Shown: piece after piece, positions 27,687-36,536 of the stretch
Layout: the number at the start of each line of letters is the position of its first letter
Position numbering within the stretch: position 1 is the first letter of the stretch
NCBI RefSeq assembly: GCF_024199005.1
Contig: NZ_JANATA010000006.1
Location: forward strand, 57,791-121,790
Direction of reading: 5' to 3'
DNA: 64,000 bases
Source of the DNA: Opacimonas viscosa
GTDB lineage: Bacteria > Pseudomonadota > Gammaproteobacteria > Enterobacterales > Alteromonadaceae
The notes under the pieces: generated by a model
Databases searched by the model: none
What the model saw: only the letters and a program-made list of their open reading frames with translations
Told to the model about the DNA's origin: nothing
Program-made: the position numbers and the translations under genes

Positions 27687-28613
27687 ATGAGCGCAAATAA
27701 TCTGACAGCAGTCGATTTACACAGTATTTTATCCGAGTCACGCAACCGTGACACCATGGACATTGACCAAATAGCAACGCTAGATATATTGCGTAAAATC
27801 AATGCCGCCGACCACGTTGTACCTCAGGCAATCGCACAGGTGTTACCAGACATCGAAAAAGTTGTCGAAGTGATTGTTCAACAACTACAACAAGGTGGCC
27901 GTTTAATCTATATCGGAGCAGGAACGTCCGGGCGCTTAGGCGTGTTAGATGCGGTGGAGTGCCGCCCTACATTTAGTGTATCGGATAATTTAGTCCAAGG
28001 CGTTATAGCAGGTGGTGAACCGGCACTAATTTCTGCGGTCGAAGGCGCTGAAGATGATCCTGAGTTAGCACTGAACGACCTAACAAGTTTGCAGTTGAGC
28101 CACAAAGATGTTTTGATTGGCATAGCCGCATCAGGTCGAACGCCTTACGTAACAGGCGCAATCAAATACGCACAGAGTTTGGGCTGCCCTGCTTTTGCCC
28201 TATCTTGTAACCCCAAAGGTAGTATTAATCAACTTGCAGATCATGCGATTGCTATCGCTGTAGGTCCCGAAGTATTAACTGGCTCGACGAGAATGAAAGC
28301 AGGCACTGCACAGAAACTGGTGTTAAATATGATCAGTACCACGGTGATGATCAAACTAGGTAAAACCTACGAAAACTTAATGGTCGATGTGCATGCCAGT
28401 AATAAAAAACTGGTGGCCCGTGCAGAGAGAATTGTTATGGATGCCACGGCATGTTCGAACGCTGAGGCAAAGCAAGCACTTACTCGTGCTGAACAATCAG
28501 CTAAGTTAGCTATTTTACTCATTAAAACTGAGTTAACTGTGCCTGAGGCAAAAGCTTTATTGGCACAGCATCATGGATTTTTAAGGGCAGCTTTGGAAGC
28601 GGTAGGGCTATAA
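27687..28613 (+). CDS. murQ: N-acetylmuramic acid 6-phosphate etherase MurQ
   Basis: MurQ cleaves the lactyl ether of MurNAc-6-phosphate to give GlcNAc-6-phosphate and D-lactate in the cytoplasm, the key step in reusing murein amino sugars. The 308-residue protein has the SIS-domain phosphosugar site IYIGAGTSGRLGVLDA at about 72-87, the ECRPTF segment following, and EVLTGSTRMKAGTAQK near residue 190. No MurR regulator or PTS MurP is beside it. A kinase (AnmK, MurK or a PTS) must supply the substrate and is not in this window. Secreted NamZ and NagZ candidates lie 3-7 kb downstream, so it is likely part of that salvage set. Confidence 0.95.
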   Translation: MSANNLTAVDLHSILSESRNRDTMDIDQIATLDILRKINAADHVVPQAIAQVLPDIEKVVEVIVQQLQQGGRLIYIGAGTSGRLGVLDAVECRPTFSVSDNLVQGVIAGGEPALISAVEGAEDDPELALNDLTSLQLSHKDVLIGIAASGRTPYVTGAIKYAQSLGCPAFALSCNPKGSINQLADHAIAIAVGPEVLTGSTRMKAGTAQKLVLNMISTTVMIKLGKTYENLMVDVHASNKKLVARAERIVMDATACSNAEAKQALTRAEQSAKLAILLIKTELTVPEAKALLAQHHGFLRAALEAVGL

Positions 28614-28714
28614 AACGAGTCAGCGAATAATGGTGCTCCATTGCTCAAGAAAGTGACTGCTACAAAGTCAGAACACGCTTTATACGCCCCAAATAATAGA
28701 TTGCGTTACAAACT

Positions 28715-30322
28715 CTATACCTTCATGCGCTTTTTCACATTCACAAAGTGCAGGTAAGCTGGAACAATCACTAAAACAGCTAAGACGAGTAGCAACCACT
28801 GGTAAGTTTGCTCAAAGACGGTGAGGTCAGATATTTGATAAGCAAGGTCATTATTGACTTCTTTAGCAGAGGCTATCGCTCCCACAGCGGCTTCTTTGGC
28901 TGTTGCAAACCCCGCACTAAATGCACTTTCCCACCCTAAAGAGGATAACGATGAATACGCTTTAAATCCAATCGCAGAAGAGCCAAAAGCAACCACACCA
29001 ATAGCGACAGCACCTAAACTCAATAAACCAAAACCTACTGCTCCCACCGTAAAAATACCGAAAGAAAATACGCCGACACTGATTGGAGCTACAGCCAACA
29101 TACCCCACGCAAAAATCAATCCATAAGCTTTTGCACCACCGGCAATCCAGGCGACAGCTGGTGCATCGCCTGATTCGGGTGTACCAAATTGAAAATGGAT
29201 AAGTGGGTAGCCGAGTAAGGTCAATTTACTCTTATATTCTTTATTTTTAGCGTCTGGTTGGTCAATTTCTCGGGTAAACGCTTCTGGTTGAAAAATTCGT
29301 TCATGGGCACGTAATGCACGTGTTTGTTCTAATGCGGCTTTTGTTAAACAGATATAACTAATGATTAATAGAATCACGATAGTATGCGCTAAAAAGGTAT
29401 ACAACGTTTCAGCTCCAGGAGAAGTGAGAGCAAGGTGCTTTAAACCAAACATACTGAGAATCCAAACCACGGTAAAACCGATAAATAAGCTAAATACTTT
29501 AATCGTCAGGCGACGTTCATTCTCTGTTCGGCTTTGATAAAGGCTTGCACGCAAACCAAAACCCGAGCTAATTAACCCCGATAACGCAGCCAATAAACTC
29601 ACAAACACACTAAATTTAAAAAACGAAGCTATTTTTGCTGCGCTTGTGGTAACTGAAGCTGCCATCACAGGTTTACTAATATCACCCAAGACACTCACCA
29701 CTGCGACGGTAAAAGCTGTGCCTGGAGCACTTTTTTCCAAGGTTGTTTCGACAAAACTCAGCATGGTTTCTTTGAGCTGTTTACGTCCTCTAGATAGGCG
29801 CTGCTTAGCTGCATCAATACTCAAATCGAGTTCTTCAGCTACTCGTTCTACTGAGTGTTGTTGGCGGTAAAATAAAATCAAAGGCTCTCGATAGGCTAAA
29901 TCGACAGAGCTTAATGTCTCCCATAATAAAGTACGTTCTTGAACGTTTATTGCATTTATTTCCTCACTGGGGAACGCTGAATCACTCAGTTCTTGATGTG
30001 CAATATCTTCCGCATTTAGCGTAGGTTGACGTTTTGCTTTGCGTACATGATGGCTGATTTTAAAGCGTAAGATCCCGCATAACCATGCTTTTAATTTTAC
30101 TGGTTCTTTCAATGTATCTAGCTTTTGCCACGCCTCAATAAAGACCTCTTGGGCCAAATCCTCACTTTGTTTAATATCACCTAGCGCGGCATAAGCAATA
30201 GAACAAAGCAGATTTTGGTAACGCGTTACAATTTCACAAAACGCAGCGCGATCATTGCCAAGAGATAGCATTACTAATGACACATCATCGGATATTTTTA
30301 ATGGTTGAGATACATTGAGCAT
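28715..30322 (-). CDS. ECF sigma factor fused to a membrane domain with a glycine pentad repeat
   Basis: This 535-residue protein joins an ECF sigma factor to a membrane region. Sigma region 2 is at about 28-95 (DIKQSEDLAQEVFIEAW) and region 4 at about 128-185 (a helix-turn-helix ending DAAKQRLSRGRKQLK). From about 200 onward are hydrophobic segments near 236-258, 273-295, 308-328 and 507-524. Between about residues 417 and 452 a glycine recurs every fifth residue (417, 422, 427, 432, 437, 442, 447, 452) in units such as GAVAI and GVVAF. I start it at ATG 30320-30322; an upstream TTG would add 21 residues not typical of ECF factors. No anti-sigma gene is adjacent. It is divergent from an outer-membrane barrel gene. 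Function is inferred only from domains. Confidence 0.85.
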   Translation of the reverse strand: MLNVSQPLKISDDVSLVMLSLGNDRAAFCEIVTRYQNLLCSIAYAALGDIKQSEDLAQEVFIEAWQKLDTLKEPVKLKAWLCGILRFKISHHVRKAKRQPTLNAEDIAHQELSDSAFPSEEINAINVQERTLLWETLSSVDLAYREPLILFYRQQHSVERVAEELDLSIDAAKQRLSRGRKQLKETMLSFVETTLEKSAPGTAFTVAVVSVLGDISKPVMAASVTTSAAKIASFFKFSVFVSLLAALSGLISSGFGLRASLYQSRTENERRLTIKVFSLFIGFTVVWILSMFGLKHLALTSPGAETLYTFLAHTIVILLIISYICLTKAALEQTRALRAHERIFQPEAFTREIDQPDAKNKEYKSKLTLLGYPLIHFQFGTPESGDAPAVAWIAGGAKAYGLIFAWGMLAVAPISVGVFSFGIFTVGAVGFGLLSLGAVAIGVVAFGSSAIGFKAYSSLSSLGWESAFSAGFATAKEAAVGAIASAKEVNNDLAYQISDLTVFEQTYQWLLLVLAVLVIVPAYLHFVNVKKRMKV

Positions 30323-30544
30323 ATTTTTTCTTTCTAAAAAAGGTCTGGTACCTATTAAGTACCCTCGCCCACAAAAACGTGACAAAAAAAATTATTTTTT
30401 CTAAATAAACCTTTAGTGCGGCTTTTGCGTCTTACATTTTAACTATTTGTTCGGTCTCTTTATGTCACCTTTTCATTATTTGAAGCACTTATAGTTAACA
30501 TAACTATTTTCTCGTTTATCCACCATAACTACAAGGAAACCCGA

Positions 30545-31138
30545 TTGAAACTTTTATTTACCCGATTAGCCTTACCGCTCACTATTTTATGCTGTGTTTC
30601 TGCGCATACTGAAGCTGCGCCTTCTTATGATTTTGCACAACTTACCTATCAAAATACAGAATATTCTGATATTCCTGGATTTTCTTTGCGCGGTTTTGCT
30701 GCGCGCTTAAGTACAACAATCACACCTAATATGTTTGTTGAGGCTAATTACAGTAATAGCCAAGATCAGCATGACGGTATCACGTTCAAAAACCCAAAAT
30801 GGAAAATATCTTTGGGTTATATCCAACGACTCAGTGCACAAACTGCTTTGGATTATCAAGTCGGCTTAGGTAACCTAGAAATTGATTTACGTAATCAGTT
30901 TATTCGCCAAAAAGAAGATGCCAATATCATCTCCTATGAAGTTAATATTCGACATATGCTTAAAAAAGAATGGGAAATATATGGTGGACTAGAGTTGCAA
31001 AATTGGGATATTGGTTCCAATCAAAAAGCGTATCATCTTGGCGCCTTATATGATGCGCCAATTATTAAAGTGGGTATGGAATACACCAAGTATTCTGACT
31101 CTGAGATAATCGGCCTTGCCTTGCGATATGATTTTTAA
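30545..31138 (+). CDS. Small outer-membrane beta-barrel protein
   Basis: A 197-residue precursor with a signal peptide (hydrophobic LALPLTILCCVSA, cleavage near EAA) and a mature part of alternating polar and hydrophobic strands. It ends in LRYDF, the terminal-Phe signal for BAM assembly. Size and strand count suggest an eight-stranded barrel of the OmpA-like or Ax21-like group. The start is TTG at 30545 with AAGGA 7 bases upstream. It lies 222 bases from the divergent membrane sigma factor and 108 bases before the NamZ-type lipoprotein on the same strand, so it could be either a target of that sigma factor or a partner in muropeptide uptake. Ligand unknown. Confidence 0.72.
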   Translation: MKLLFTRLALPLTILCCVSAHTEAAPSYDFAQLTYQNTEYSDIPGFSLRGFAARLSTTITPNMFVEANYSNSQDQHDGITFKNPKWKISLGYIQRLSAQTALDYQVGLGNLEIDLRNQFIRQKEDANIISYEVNIRHMLKKEWEIYGGLELQNWDIGSNQKAYHLGALYDAPIIKVGMEYTKYSDSEIIGLALRYDF

Positions 31139-31246
31139 AACATGTAAGAGAAGATAATTTTAACAGAATATTTTCGCATTTAAGTCCGTTGCCCAGTACA
31201 CTCTATCTCAGTTAAGAAAATGATGTAACCAATAGCGGACTTTTCA

Positions 31247-32638
31247 ATGTGCTATAAAACTAATGGATCCTTTATATTTTTAACGAAGTCTATATTCGTT
31301 TTTTTAACTTGTTTATTAGTTATTGGCTGTCAACATACCAAAGTAACTCACGCAAACAGCGATGCTCCAAATATCATCGCTCACTCATCAACTCGCAATA
31401 CTTCTCCTACTCCCGTTGCTTTACTTGTTAAAACCCCAATAACAGACAATACAGATGCTCTCAATACACCCTTTGTAGAAACTCATATAGGAGCAGCGCA
31501 ACTTCCCAAATACTTACCTTTACTCAAAAACAAAAGAGTCGGTCTCATCGTCAATCAAACTTCAGTGCTCCCGCCCAACCATGCAGGCGTTCGTTTGCAC
31601 TTGGTCGATGCTTTGCTAGAAAAAGGTATCCATGTTCAAAAAGTGTTTGCGCCGGAACATGGTTTTAGAGGCAACAAAGGTGCGGGTGAAAAAATCACGG
31701 ATAATATAGATACCGCAACAGGTCTACCTATCTTGTCGCTGTATGGGAAAACCAAAAAACCGCCCCCAAAAATGCTAGAAGATATTGATATATTGGTGTT
31801 TGATATTCAAGATGTTGGCGTGCGTTTCTATACCTACATATCGACCATGCATTATGCTATGGAAGCGGCAGCCGAAAATAATATTCCCTTTATGGTTCTT
31901 GATCGCCCTAATCCTAATGGTCGCTTTATTGCAGGTCCTGTCTTAGAAAGAGAAGTGCAATCATTTGTTGGTATGCATCCCATCCCAGTACAACACGGTC
32001 TAACGGTTGGTGAGTTAGCACTTATGATCAAAGGCGAGCAATGGATAGCGCAGGCAGAAGCGCTTCAGTTAAAGGTCATTCCTATGCAGCAATATCACAA
32101 AGATATGGCCTATTCTCTGCCAGTTGCACCCAGCCCCAATCTACCTAATGATAATGCGATTCGCATGTATGCCTCTCTGTGTTTGTTAGAGCCGACAACG
32201 GTGAGTATTGGTCGAGGAACCGACTATCCATTTCAAATGTTAGGGCATCCAGGGCTTTCTGATTACCTCCCTGAACTCGCTAAACAAGATAAATTAGACA
32301 ATATTACTCCTATTTCTTTGCCTGAATCTGCGCCCTCCCCCAAATGGCAAGATATCGACATTCCAGCACTCACATTGACGCAAACTAAGATGGGCAACAC
32401 ATTGGAAGGTTTTAACCTCACTTGGGTTTATCAGATTTATCACGCGATGACGGCACAAGAAAAGGCGTTTATCACCTCTGAAAGCTTTTTTGACAAACTA
32501 GCTGGCACTAAACGTCTTCGAGAACAGCTTGAAGCAGGCGTTCCTTTGGCAGAGATAGAGCAGAGCTGGGAAGCCGATTTGCAAACTTATAAAAAAATAA
32601 TAAATCCTTATTTGTTATACCCGGCAGCATCTGATTAA
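31247..32638 (+). CDS. namZ: DUF1343 lipoprotein, NamZ-type exo-beta-N-acetylmuramidase
   Basis: A 463-residue lipoprotein of the DUF1343 family. In Bacillus subtilis the family member NamZ removes MurNAc from the non-reducing end of glycan chains. Family features are strong: RVGLIVNQTSV, VFAPEHGFRGNKGAGE, DIDILVFDIQDVGVRFYTY, LDRPNPNGRFIAGPVLE, the HGLTVGELAL motif and SIGRGTDYPF. A signal with lipobox LVIGC (Cys28) predicts export and lipid anchoring; a Ser/Thr/Pro-rich linker runs to about residue 75. The ATG at 31247 is the only usable start. The next gene, on the opposite strand, is a secreted NagZ, and murQ is 2.6 kb upstream. The catalytic residues are not assigned here. Confidence 0.85.
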   Translation: MCYKTNGSFIFLTKSIFVFLTCLLVIGCQHTKVTHANSDAPNIIAHSSTRNTSPTPVALLVKTPITDNTDALNTPFVETHIGAAQLPKYLPLLKNKRVGLIVNQTSVLPPNHAGVRLHLVDALLEKGIHVQKVFAPEHGFRGNKGAGEKITDNIDTATGLPILSLYGKTKKPPPKMLEDIDILVFDIQDVGVRFYTYISTMHYAMEAAAENNIPFMVLDRPNPNGRFIAGPVLEREVQSFVGMHPIPVQHGLTVGELALMIKGEQWIAQAEALQLKVIPMQQYHKDMAYSLPVAPSPNLPNDNAIRMYASLCLLEPTTVSIGRGTDYPFQMLGHPGLSDYLPELAKQDKLDNITPISLPESAPSPKWQDIDIPALTLTQTKMGNTLEGFNLTWVYQIYHAMTAQEKAFITSESFFDKLAGTKRLREQLEAGVPLAEIEQSWEADLQTYKKIINPYLLYPAASD

Positions 32639-32937
32639 CCTCTTAACCAAGTGCTTTACATAGCTAAACTTTTTAAAACTGACATAAAGAGGCTAATTTT
32701 AAAGTCCCTTTGCTGTAAAACACGACTTTTAACCAGTTTTAAATCTAATGTGTTTTAGTATCTTTACTATGTATCATTTGCTAAATAAGAGACTTGTTTA
32801 GAACAAAACCTTGCTTTACATTTTACTGAAAAGCAAAGCAGGTCTATACTTACTAAAAATATACAGGAATAAATGCTATGAAAGTCAGCACAAAGTTTGC
32901 CAGGCGTTATGAACCCTGAATCCAACTTATGAATGAG
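32639..32937. other. AT-rich gap with a promoter-like site and a 13-codon open frame
   Basis: Between convergent namZ and nagZ there are 299 bases with no confident gene. It holds an inverted repeat TAAAACAC (32716-32723) / GTGTTTTA (32750-32757). It also holds a promoter-like TTTACT (32822-32827) with 17 bases to TATACT (32845-32850), then AGGA and an ATG at 32878 opening a 13-codon frame that stops at 32919. It looks like the front end of a lost gene, or a tiny peptide gene. Confidence 0.4.
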
Positions 32938-34830
32938 CTATGGATATTGTACCGGTAGTTCACCATACACTTTTTTACCAAGCAAGAGATGTTCAGCAAA
33001 TACGGATAATGTCGGACTAAATAAACTCTCGGGCGTTACGCGATAGTCATAAAGTGCAAACACTGCAACAACATTTTCATTTTCTGCTCGCTGCATGACG
33101 GCATATGGTGCTCGCAATCCCAACAAAATTAACTTATCTCGTACTGATTGGTCTTTAATGACTCGGTCCAATAAAGCATGTTGTTCGGCAATCGTCGTTC
33201 TTGCCTGTCCCGCTTGGCGCAGAGCTTGCCAGTCTTCCATCCCCCCCATTTCGACCACAGATTGCGCTGGGGATAATTCGCCCCAAAGTACAGCATCATA
33301 TGTATTTAGCTGTAATTTATCTGGCGACCACGCTTGTCGTATTGCCGTTGTTAGACAGGTTAACTTGACGTCTTCTCTCACCTTGAGTAAAGCGTTAAGT
33401 AATCCTTGGCAACGCAATTCATCCGGCATAACCAAAAGCAGTTTAGGCGCCTTTATCGTTTTCAATTTTTTATGTAACTGAGTCGCTATCGGTTTAATCG
33501 TGGTTATGCTGTGTTGGGCAAGATTAAAAGCAGTAGTGACAGCAGTATTTTTGTCATAGGTCATTTGCGAACGCATGTTGAGATGCTGGTGTAATCGATG
33601 CTTAGCCTCTTTAATTCGAGTAAACGATGTTCTGATATGCACCTTGTCAGCCGGAGTTAAGGCTTCTTCAATCTGATCTAAAAATGTCTTAAATTCAGCG
33701 ACATCAGACGGTGTTCTTATTGTGTAAGGCATCAATGCAATATCACTTCCGGCGCGCCATGTTTCAAGAACTGCAATATCAGCACTAAAAAACTGTGTAA
33801 TACCAGCCATATCGAGAGCATCAGTCACAACTAACCCTGTAAAACCAAGATCTTCACGCAGTACTTCTGTCAAAATAGTTTTCGACAATGTCGCCGGACG
33901 TACCACTTGTTTGAGGCCACTCTTAGCATTGACTGTGAGGGTGGAATTATCCAAAGCTGGATATTGAATATGCGCAGTCATCACCATAGGTAAGAGCGGT
34001 AGAGGATAAGTTAGGGCATGCATTTGGTTTTGACTATGACCATTATTTGGGTTCTGGTTCTGGTTTTTGTTTTGACTATGACTTTCAGCAATAATATGCA
34101 CAAACGGGTATATATCGGTTTGCATAATAAGATTTTTATTATGCGTTACGACAGGTAAACCCGCATGACTATCAACATGCGTATCACCGTGCCCAGGGAA
34201 ATGTTTTAGTGCTGGAACCACTCCCGTAGCAAGTAAACCCTGCGTCATAGCCAAACCTAACTCTGCGACGTGCTGTGGATTATCCCCAAACGAACGAACA
34301 TTGATAACCGGATTATCTGGGTTACTGTTCACGTCTATCGTAGGCGCAAAATTCAAATTAACCCCAACTTCACGCAGTGCGTTACCTGTATGTATCGCAA
34401 CCTGTCTCGCCAAAGTCAGACGCTGGCCTTCAGGCACAGCCCCCATAGCCATAGCACCACCAAAAGCGGGTAAGTACTCACTAGGTAAACGTGCAACTCG
34501 CCCCCCTTCCTGGTCGGTTGCGATAAATAAAAGTTCTGGTTGAGTACTTTGCAAAGACGTCGTTAACGTTTTGAGTTGCTGTTCATTCTGAATATTTTCA
34601 GCGAATAAAATCACTCCCCCGATATGCTGCTCAGCTAACAATTTGGCTAGCTCGTCTGGTAGCCCTGTCACTGGGGTACGACATTTTTCAGCAGATGTTC
34701 CATCTGTACAAAAATAACGAAGATCTAACATCAACTTTTGCCCTAGCATGTAACGCATACTCGGTGCCTGTTCAGCTAGTACCAAACTGTTCCACAACAA
34801 TACTGTAATCAAAATGAGGATCTGACGCAT
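32938..34830 (-). CDS. nagZ: Secreted two-domain GH3 beta-N-acetylglucosaminidase (NagZ-type)
   Basis: A 630-residue GH3 glycosidase expected to remove GlcNAc from murein fragments. The NagZ catalytic loop KHFPGHGDTHVDSH is at 209-222 with its Asp-His dyad, and the nucleophile is probably Asp337 in VVTDALDMAG. An N-terminal signal peptide (ILILITVLLWNSLVLA) points to the periplasm, unlike the cytosolic 340-residue NagZ of enterics. The extra C-terminal part (about 430-630) gives a two-domain enzyme like Bacillus subtilis NagZ. A low-complexity Ser/Gln/Asn-rich insert at residues 252-271 has repeated SQN units. It is convergent with namZ. Substrate specificity among hexosaminides is inferred. 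Confidence 0.87.
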   Translation of the reverse strand: MRQILILITVLLWNSLVLAEQAPSMRYMLGQKLMLDLRYFCTDGTSAEKCRTPVTGLPDELAKLLAEQHIGGVILFAENIQNEQQLKTLTTSLQSTQPELLFIATDQEGGRVARLPSEYLPAFGGAMAMGAVPEGQRLTLARQVAIHTGNALREVGVNLNFAPTIDVNSNPDNPVINVRSFGDNPQHVAELGLAMTQGLLATGVVPALKHFPGHGDTHVDSHAGLPVVTHNKNLIMQTDIYPFVHIIAESHSQNKNQNQNPNNGHSQNQMHALTYPLPLLPMVMTAHIQYPALDNSTLTVNAKSGLKQVVRPATLSKTILTEVLREDLGFTGLVVTDALDMAGITQFFSADIAVLETWRAGSDIALMPYTIRTPSDVAEFKTFLDQIEEALTPADKVHIRTSFTRIKEAKHRLHQHLNMRSQMTYDKNTAVTTAFNLAQHSITTIKPIATQLHKKLKTIKAPKLLLVMPDELRCQGLLNALLKVREDVKLTCLTTAIRQAWSPDKLQLNTYDAVLWGELSPAQSVVEMGGMEDWQALRQAGQARTTIAEQHALLDRVIKDQSVRDKLILLGLRAPYAVMQRAENENVVAVFALYDYRVTPESLFSPTLSVFAEHLLLGKKVYGELPVQYP

Positions 34831-34841
34831 GCAAGGTTCTC

Positions 34842-34891
34842 TTGGGAAGACGCAACGAATGTGCTATAAAACTAACACTTCACGCAGTGAA
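34842..34891 (+). promoter_or_regulatory. Sigma-70 type promoter and operator upstream of the NhaC-type gene
   Basis: TTGGGA (34842-34847), a 17-base spacer and an extended -10 TGCTATAAA (34862-34870) form a convincing promoter on the plus strand. A perfect 5-3-5 palindrome TTCACGCAGTGAA follows at 34879-34891, right where transcription would start, as expected for a repressor site. The transcript would carry a leader of about 180 bases to the ATG at 35061. Confidence 0.5.
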
Positions 34892-35060
34892 TGAAAAGAT
34901 ACGCCGATACGCCTAGCCAGATTTATGCACACGGTACTAACACCATTTGCATTGCACTATGCTTGGTAAAGATGTGCCATCTAACATTAGACGATTCCCT
35001 GATTTTGCTGGCCGTGATAAACTGCAATTGCGCTGAAAAATTATAATAAGAGAAGCTCCT

Positions 35061-36434
35061 ATGGATTGGCTATCAATCATCCCCCCATTATTAGCACTTG
35101 TGATTGTCTTTTGGAAAAAAGAAGTCATTAGCGCCTTATTTATCGCTTTGCTAAGTTCAGAGTTCCTGCTTATTCTCAAGAGCAACACAAGTCATTTGTT
35201 GACTACACCTATCGCTGCGATTGAGCGGATTGTCGGAGTTGCTGGCAGTGGTTCAAACACACGCATTCTAATTTTCTCTCTGCTAGTGGGAGCTTTGTTA
35301 GCCTTGATCAGAGATTCTGGTGGCGTCGCAGCTACGGTGAATATGTTGTTGCAAAAAGGCGTTGCTAAAAATAAACGACAAGTTGGTGCGGTCACTATGT
35401 TCACTGGTACTGCAGTATTTATCGAATCCAATTTAAGCATCCTTACCTCAGGCATATTAGCCCGAGGACTCTTTGACAAATTTAATATGTCACGGGCCAG
35501 ATTGGCCTATATTATTGATAGCACTTGCGCACCAGTGTGTATTTTAATCTTACTCAATGGCTGGGGGGCGTATGTTTTAGGGTTAATTAGCGCTTACGAA
35601 TTAACTGAATCTCCTGTTAGTGTGTTATGGGGTAGTGCCTTATTAAACTTCTATGCCATTTTCACTCTGCTTATTGTTGCTTATACGATTTTCACCGATA
35701 AATTACATGGACCTATGAAACACGAAGAGGCCATTCGAGAGACTATTAGTTCAGAATTGAAAACTGTTACAGCAACCAAAGCTCGATTTATGCTCGTGCC
35801 GTTAGCCACCATGATTATCTCGATGTTTGGCTTTATGTGGTGGACTGGCGATGGTGTATTGACCCAAGGCAGTGGCAGTAAATCTGTATTATATGCCACT
35901 TTACTGGCGTGTTTTGTAGTGTATGTTTTGTTGGTGAAACACCGTCAAATGAGTCATCAAACTACCATTTCTAACGCTTTTAAAGGGATGGGAGAATTGT
36001 TACCGTTAGTGACTATTGTCTTGTTATCTATTGCTCTCGGTGCCAGTCTAAAACTCCTCGGAACAGGTGTTTTTGTAGCTAATTTGGTGGGTGCTTTTTT
36101 ACCCATTTTCTTGATTGTGCCTATGTTATTTATTGCCGGTGGCATCATGTCTTTTACCACGGGGACCAGTTGGGGAACGTTTGCCATATTAATCCCGATT
36201 GGCATACCACTCGCTCAAACATTGGGTATTCCACCTAGTCTAGTCTTGGCCGCTATTTTAGGTGGTGGTGTATTTGGTGATCATTGTTCACCAATTTCTG
36301 ATACCACAGCCGTTGCATCATTAGCTGCCGGTTGTGATCTTTTAACGCATGTTAAAACCCAGTTACCTTATGCCTTAGTAGCTGGTGGTTTGAGTGTCGT
36401 CGCTTTCACAGTTGCCGGTCTTGCCATGACCTAA
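35061..36434 (+). CDS. NhaC-family Na+/H+ antiporter-like transporter
   Basis: A 457-residue membrane protein with about eleven hydrophobic segments. It fits the NhaC superfamily: GALLALIRDSGGV, the re-entrant type segment with FIESNLSILTSG, DSTCAPVCILILLNGWG, and near the C-terminus TTGTSWGTFAIL and GGGVFGDHCSPISDTT, the best conserved NhaC motif. Members exchange sodium for protons or move organic anions. It stands between secreted NagZ (divergent) and gamma-glutamyltransferase (102 bases downstream, same strand), where a permease for wall-derived sugars or amino acids would be expected. The true substrate is not known. The ribosome site before the ATG is weak. Confidence 0.82.
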   Translation: MDWLSIIPPLLALVIVFWKKEVISALFIALLSSEFLLILKSNTSHLLTTPIAAIERIVGVAGSGSNTRILIFSLLVGALLALIRDSGGVAATVNMLLQKGVAKNKRQVGAVTMFTGTAVFIESNLSILTSGILARGLFDKFNMSRARLAYIIDSTCAPVCILILLNGWGAYVLGLISAYELTESPVSVLWGSALLNFYAIFTLLIVAYTIFTDKLHGPMKHEEAIRETISSELKTVTATKARFMLVPLATMIISMFGFMWWTGDGVLTQGSGSKSVLYATLLACFVVYVLLVKHRQMSHQTTISNAFKGMGELLPLVTIVLLSIALGASLKLLGTGVFVANLVGAFLPIFLIVPMLFIAGGIMSFTTGTSWGTFAILIPIGIPLAQTLGIPPSLVLAAILGGGVFGDHCSPISDTTAVASLAAGCDLLTHVKTQLPYALVAGGLSVVAFTVAGLAMT

Positions 36435-36536
36435 TAATCAGAGATTGAGGAAACACACTTCTTTGTGATAACGCTCTTCCTCCTATAAAGTCTTTGGTGT
36501 AATCTTAGTAGGTATATAATTTTTGGAGTTCCTCTC

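Noticed and set aside
34891..35046. A 51-codon open frame between the NhaC-gene promoter and the NhaC start
   Set aside because: No ribosome site before its ATG, odd composition with many Cys, and it overlaps the palindromic operator. A leader peptide cannot be excluded, but evidence is too weak.
36515..36520. Perfect TATAAT just before ggt
   Set aside because: Transcription from it would begin within the Shine-Dalgarno of the ggt TTG start, and the -35 is poor.
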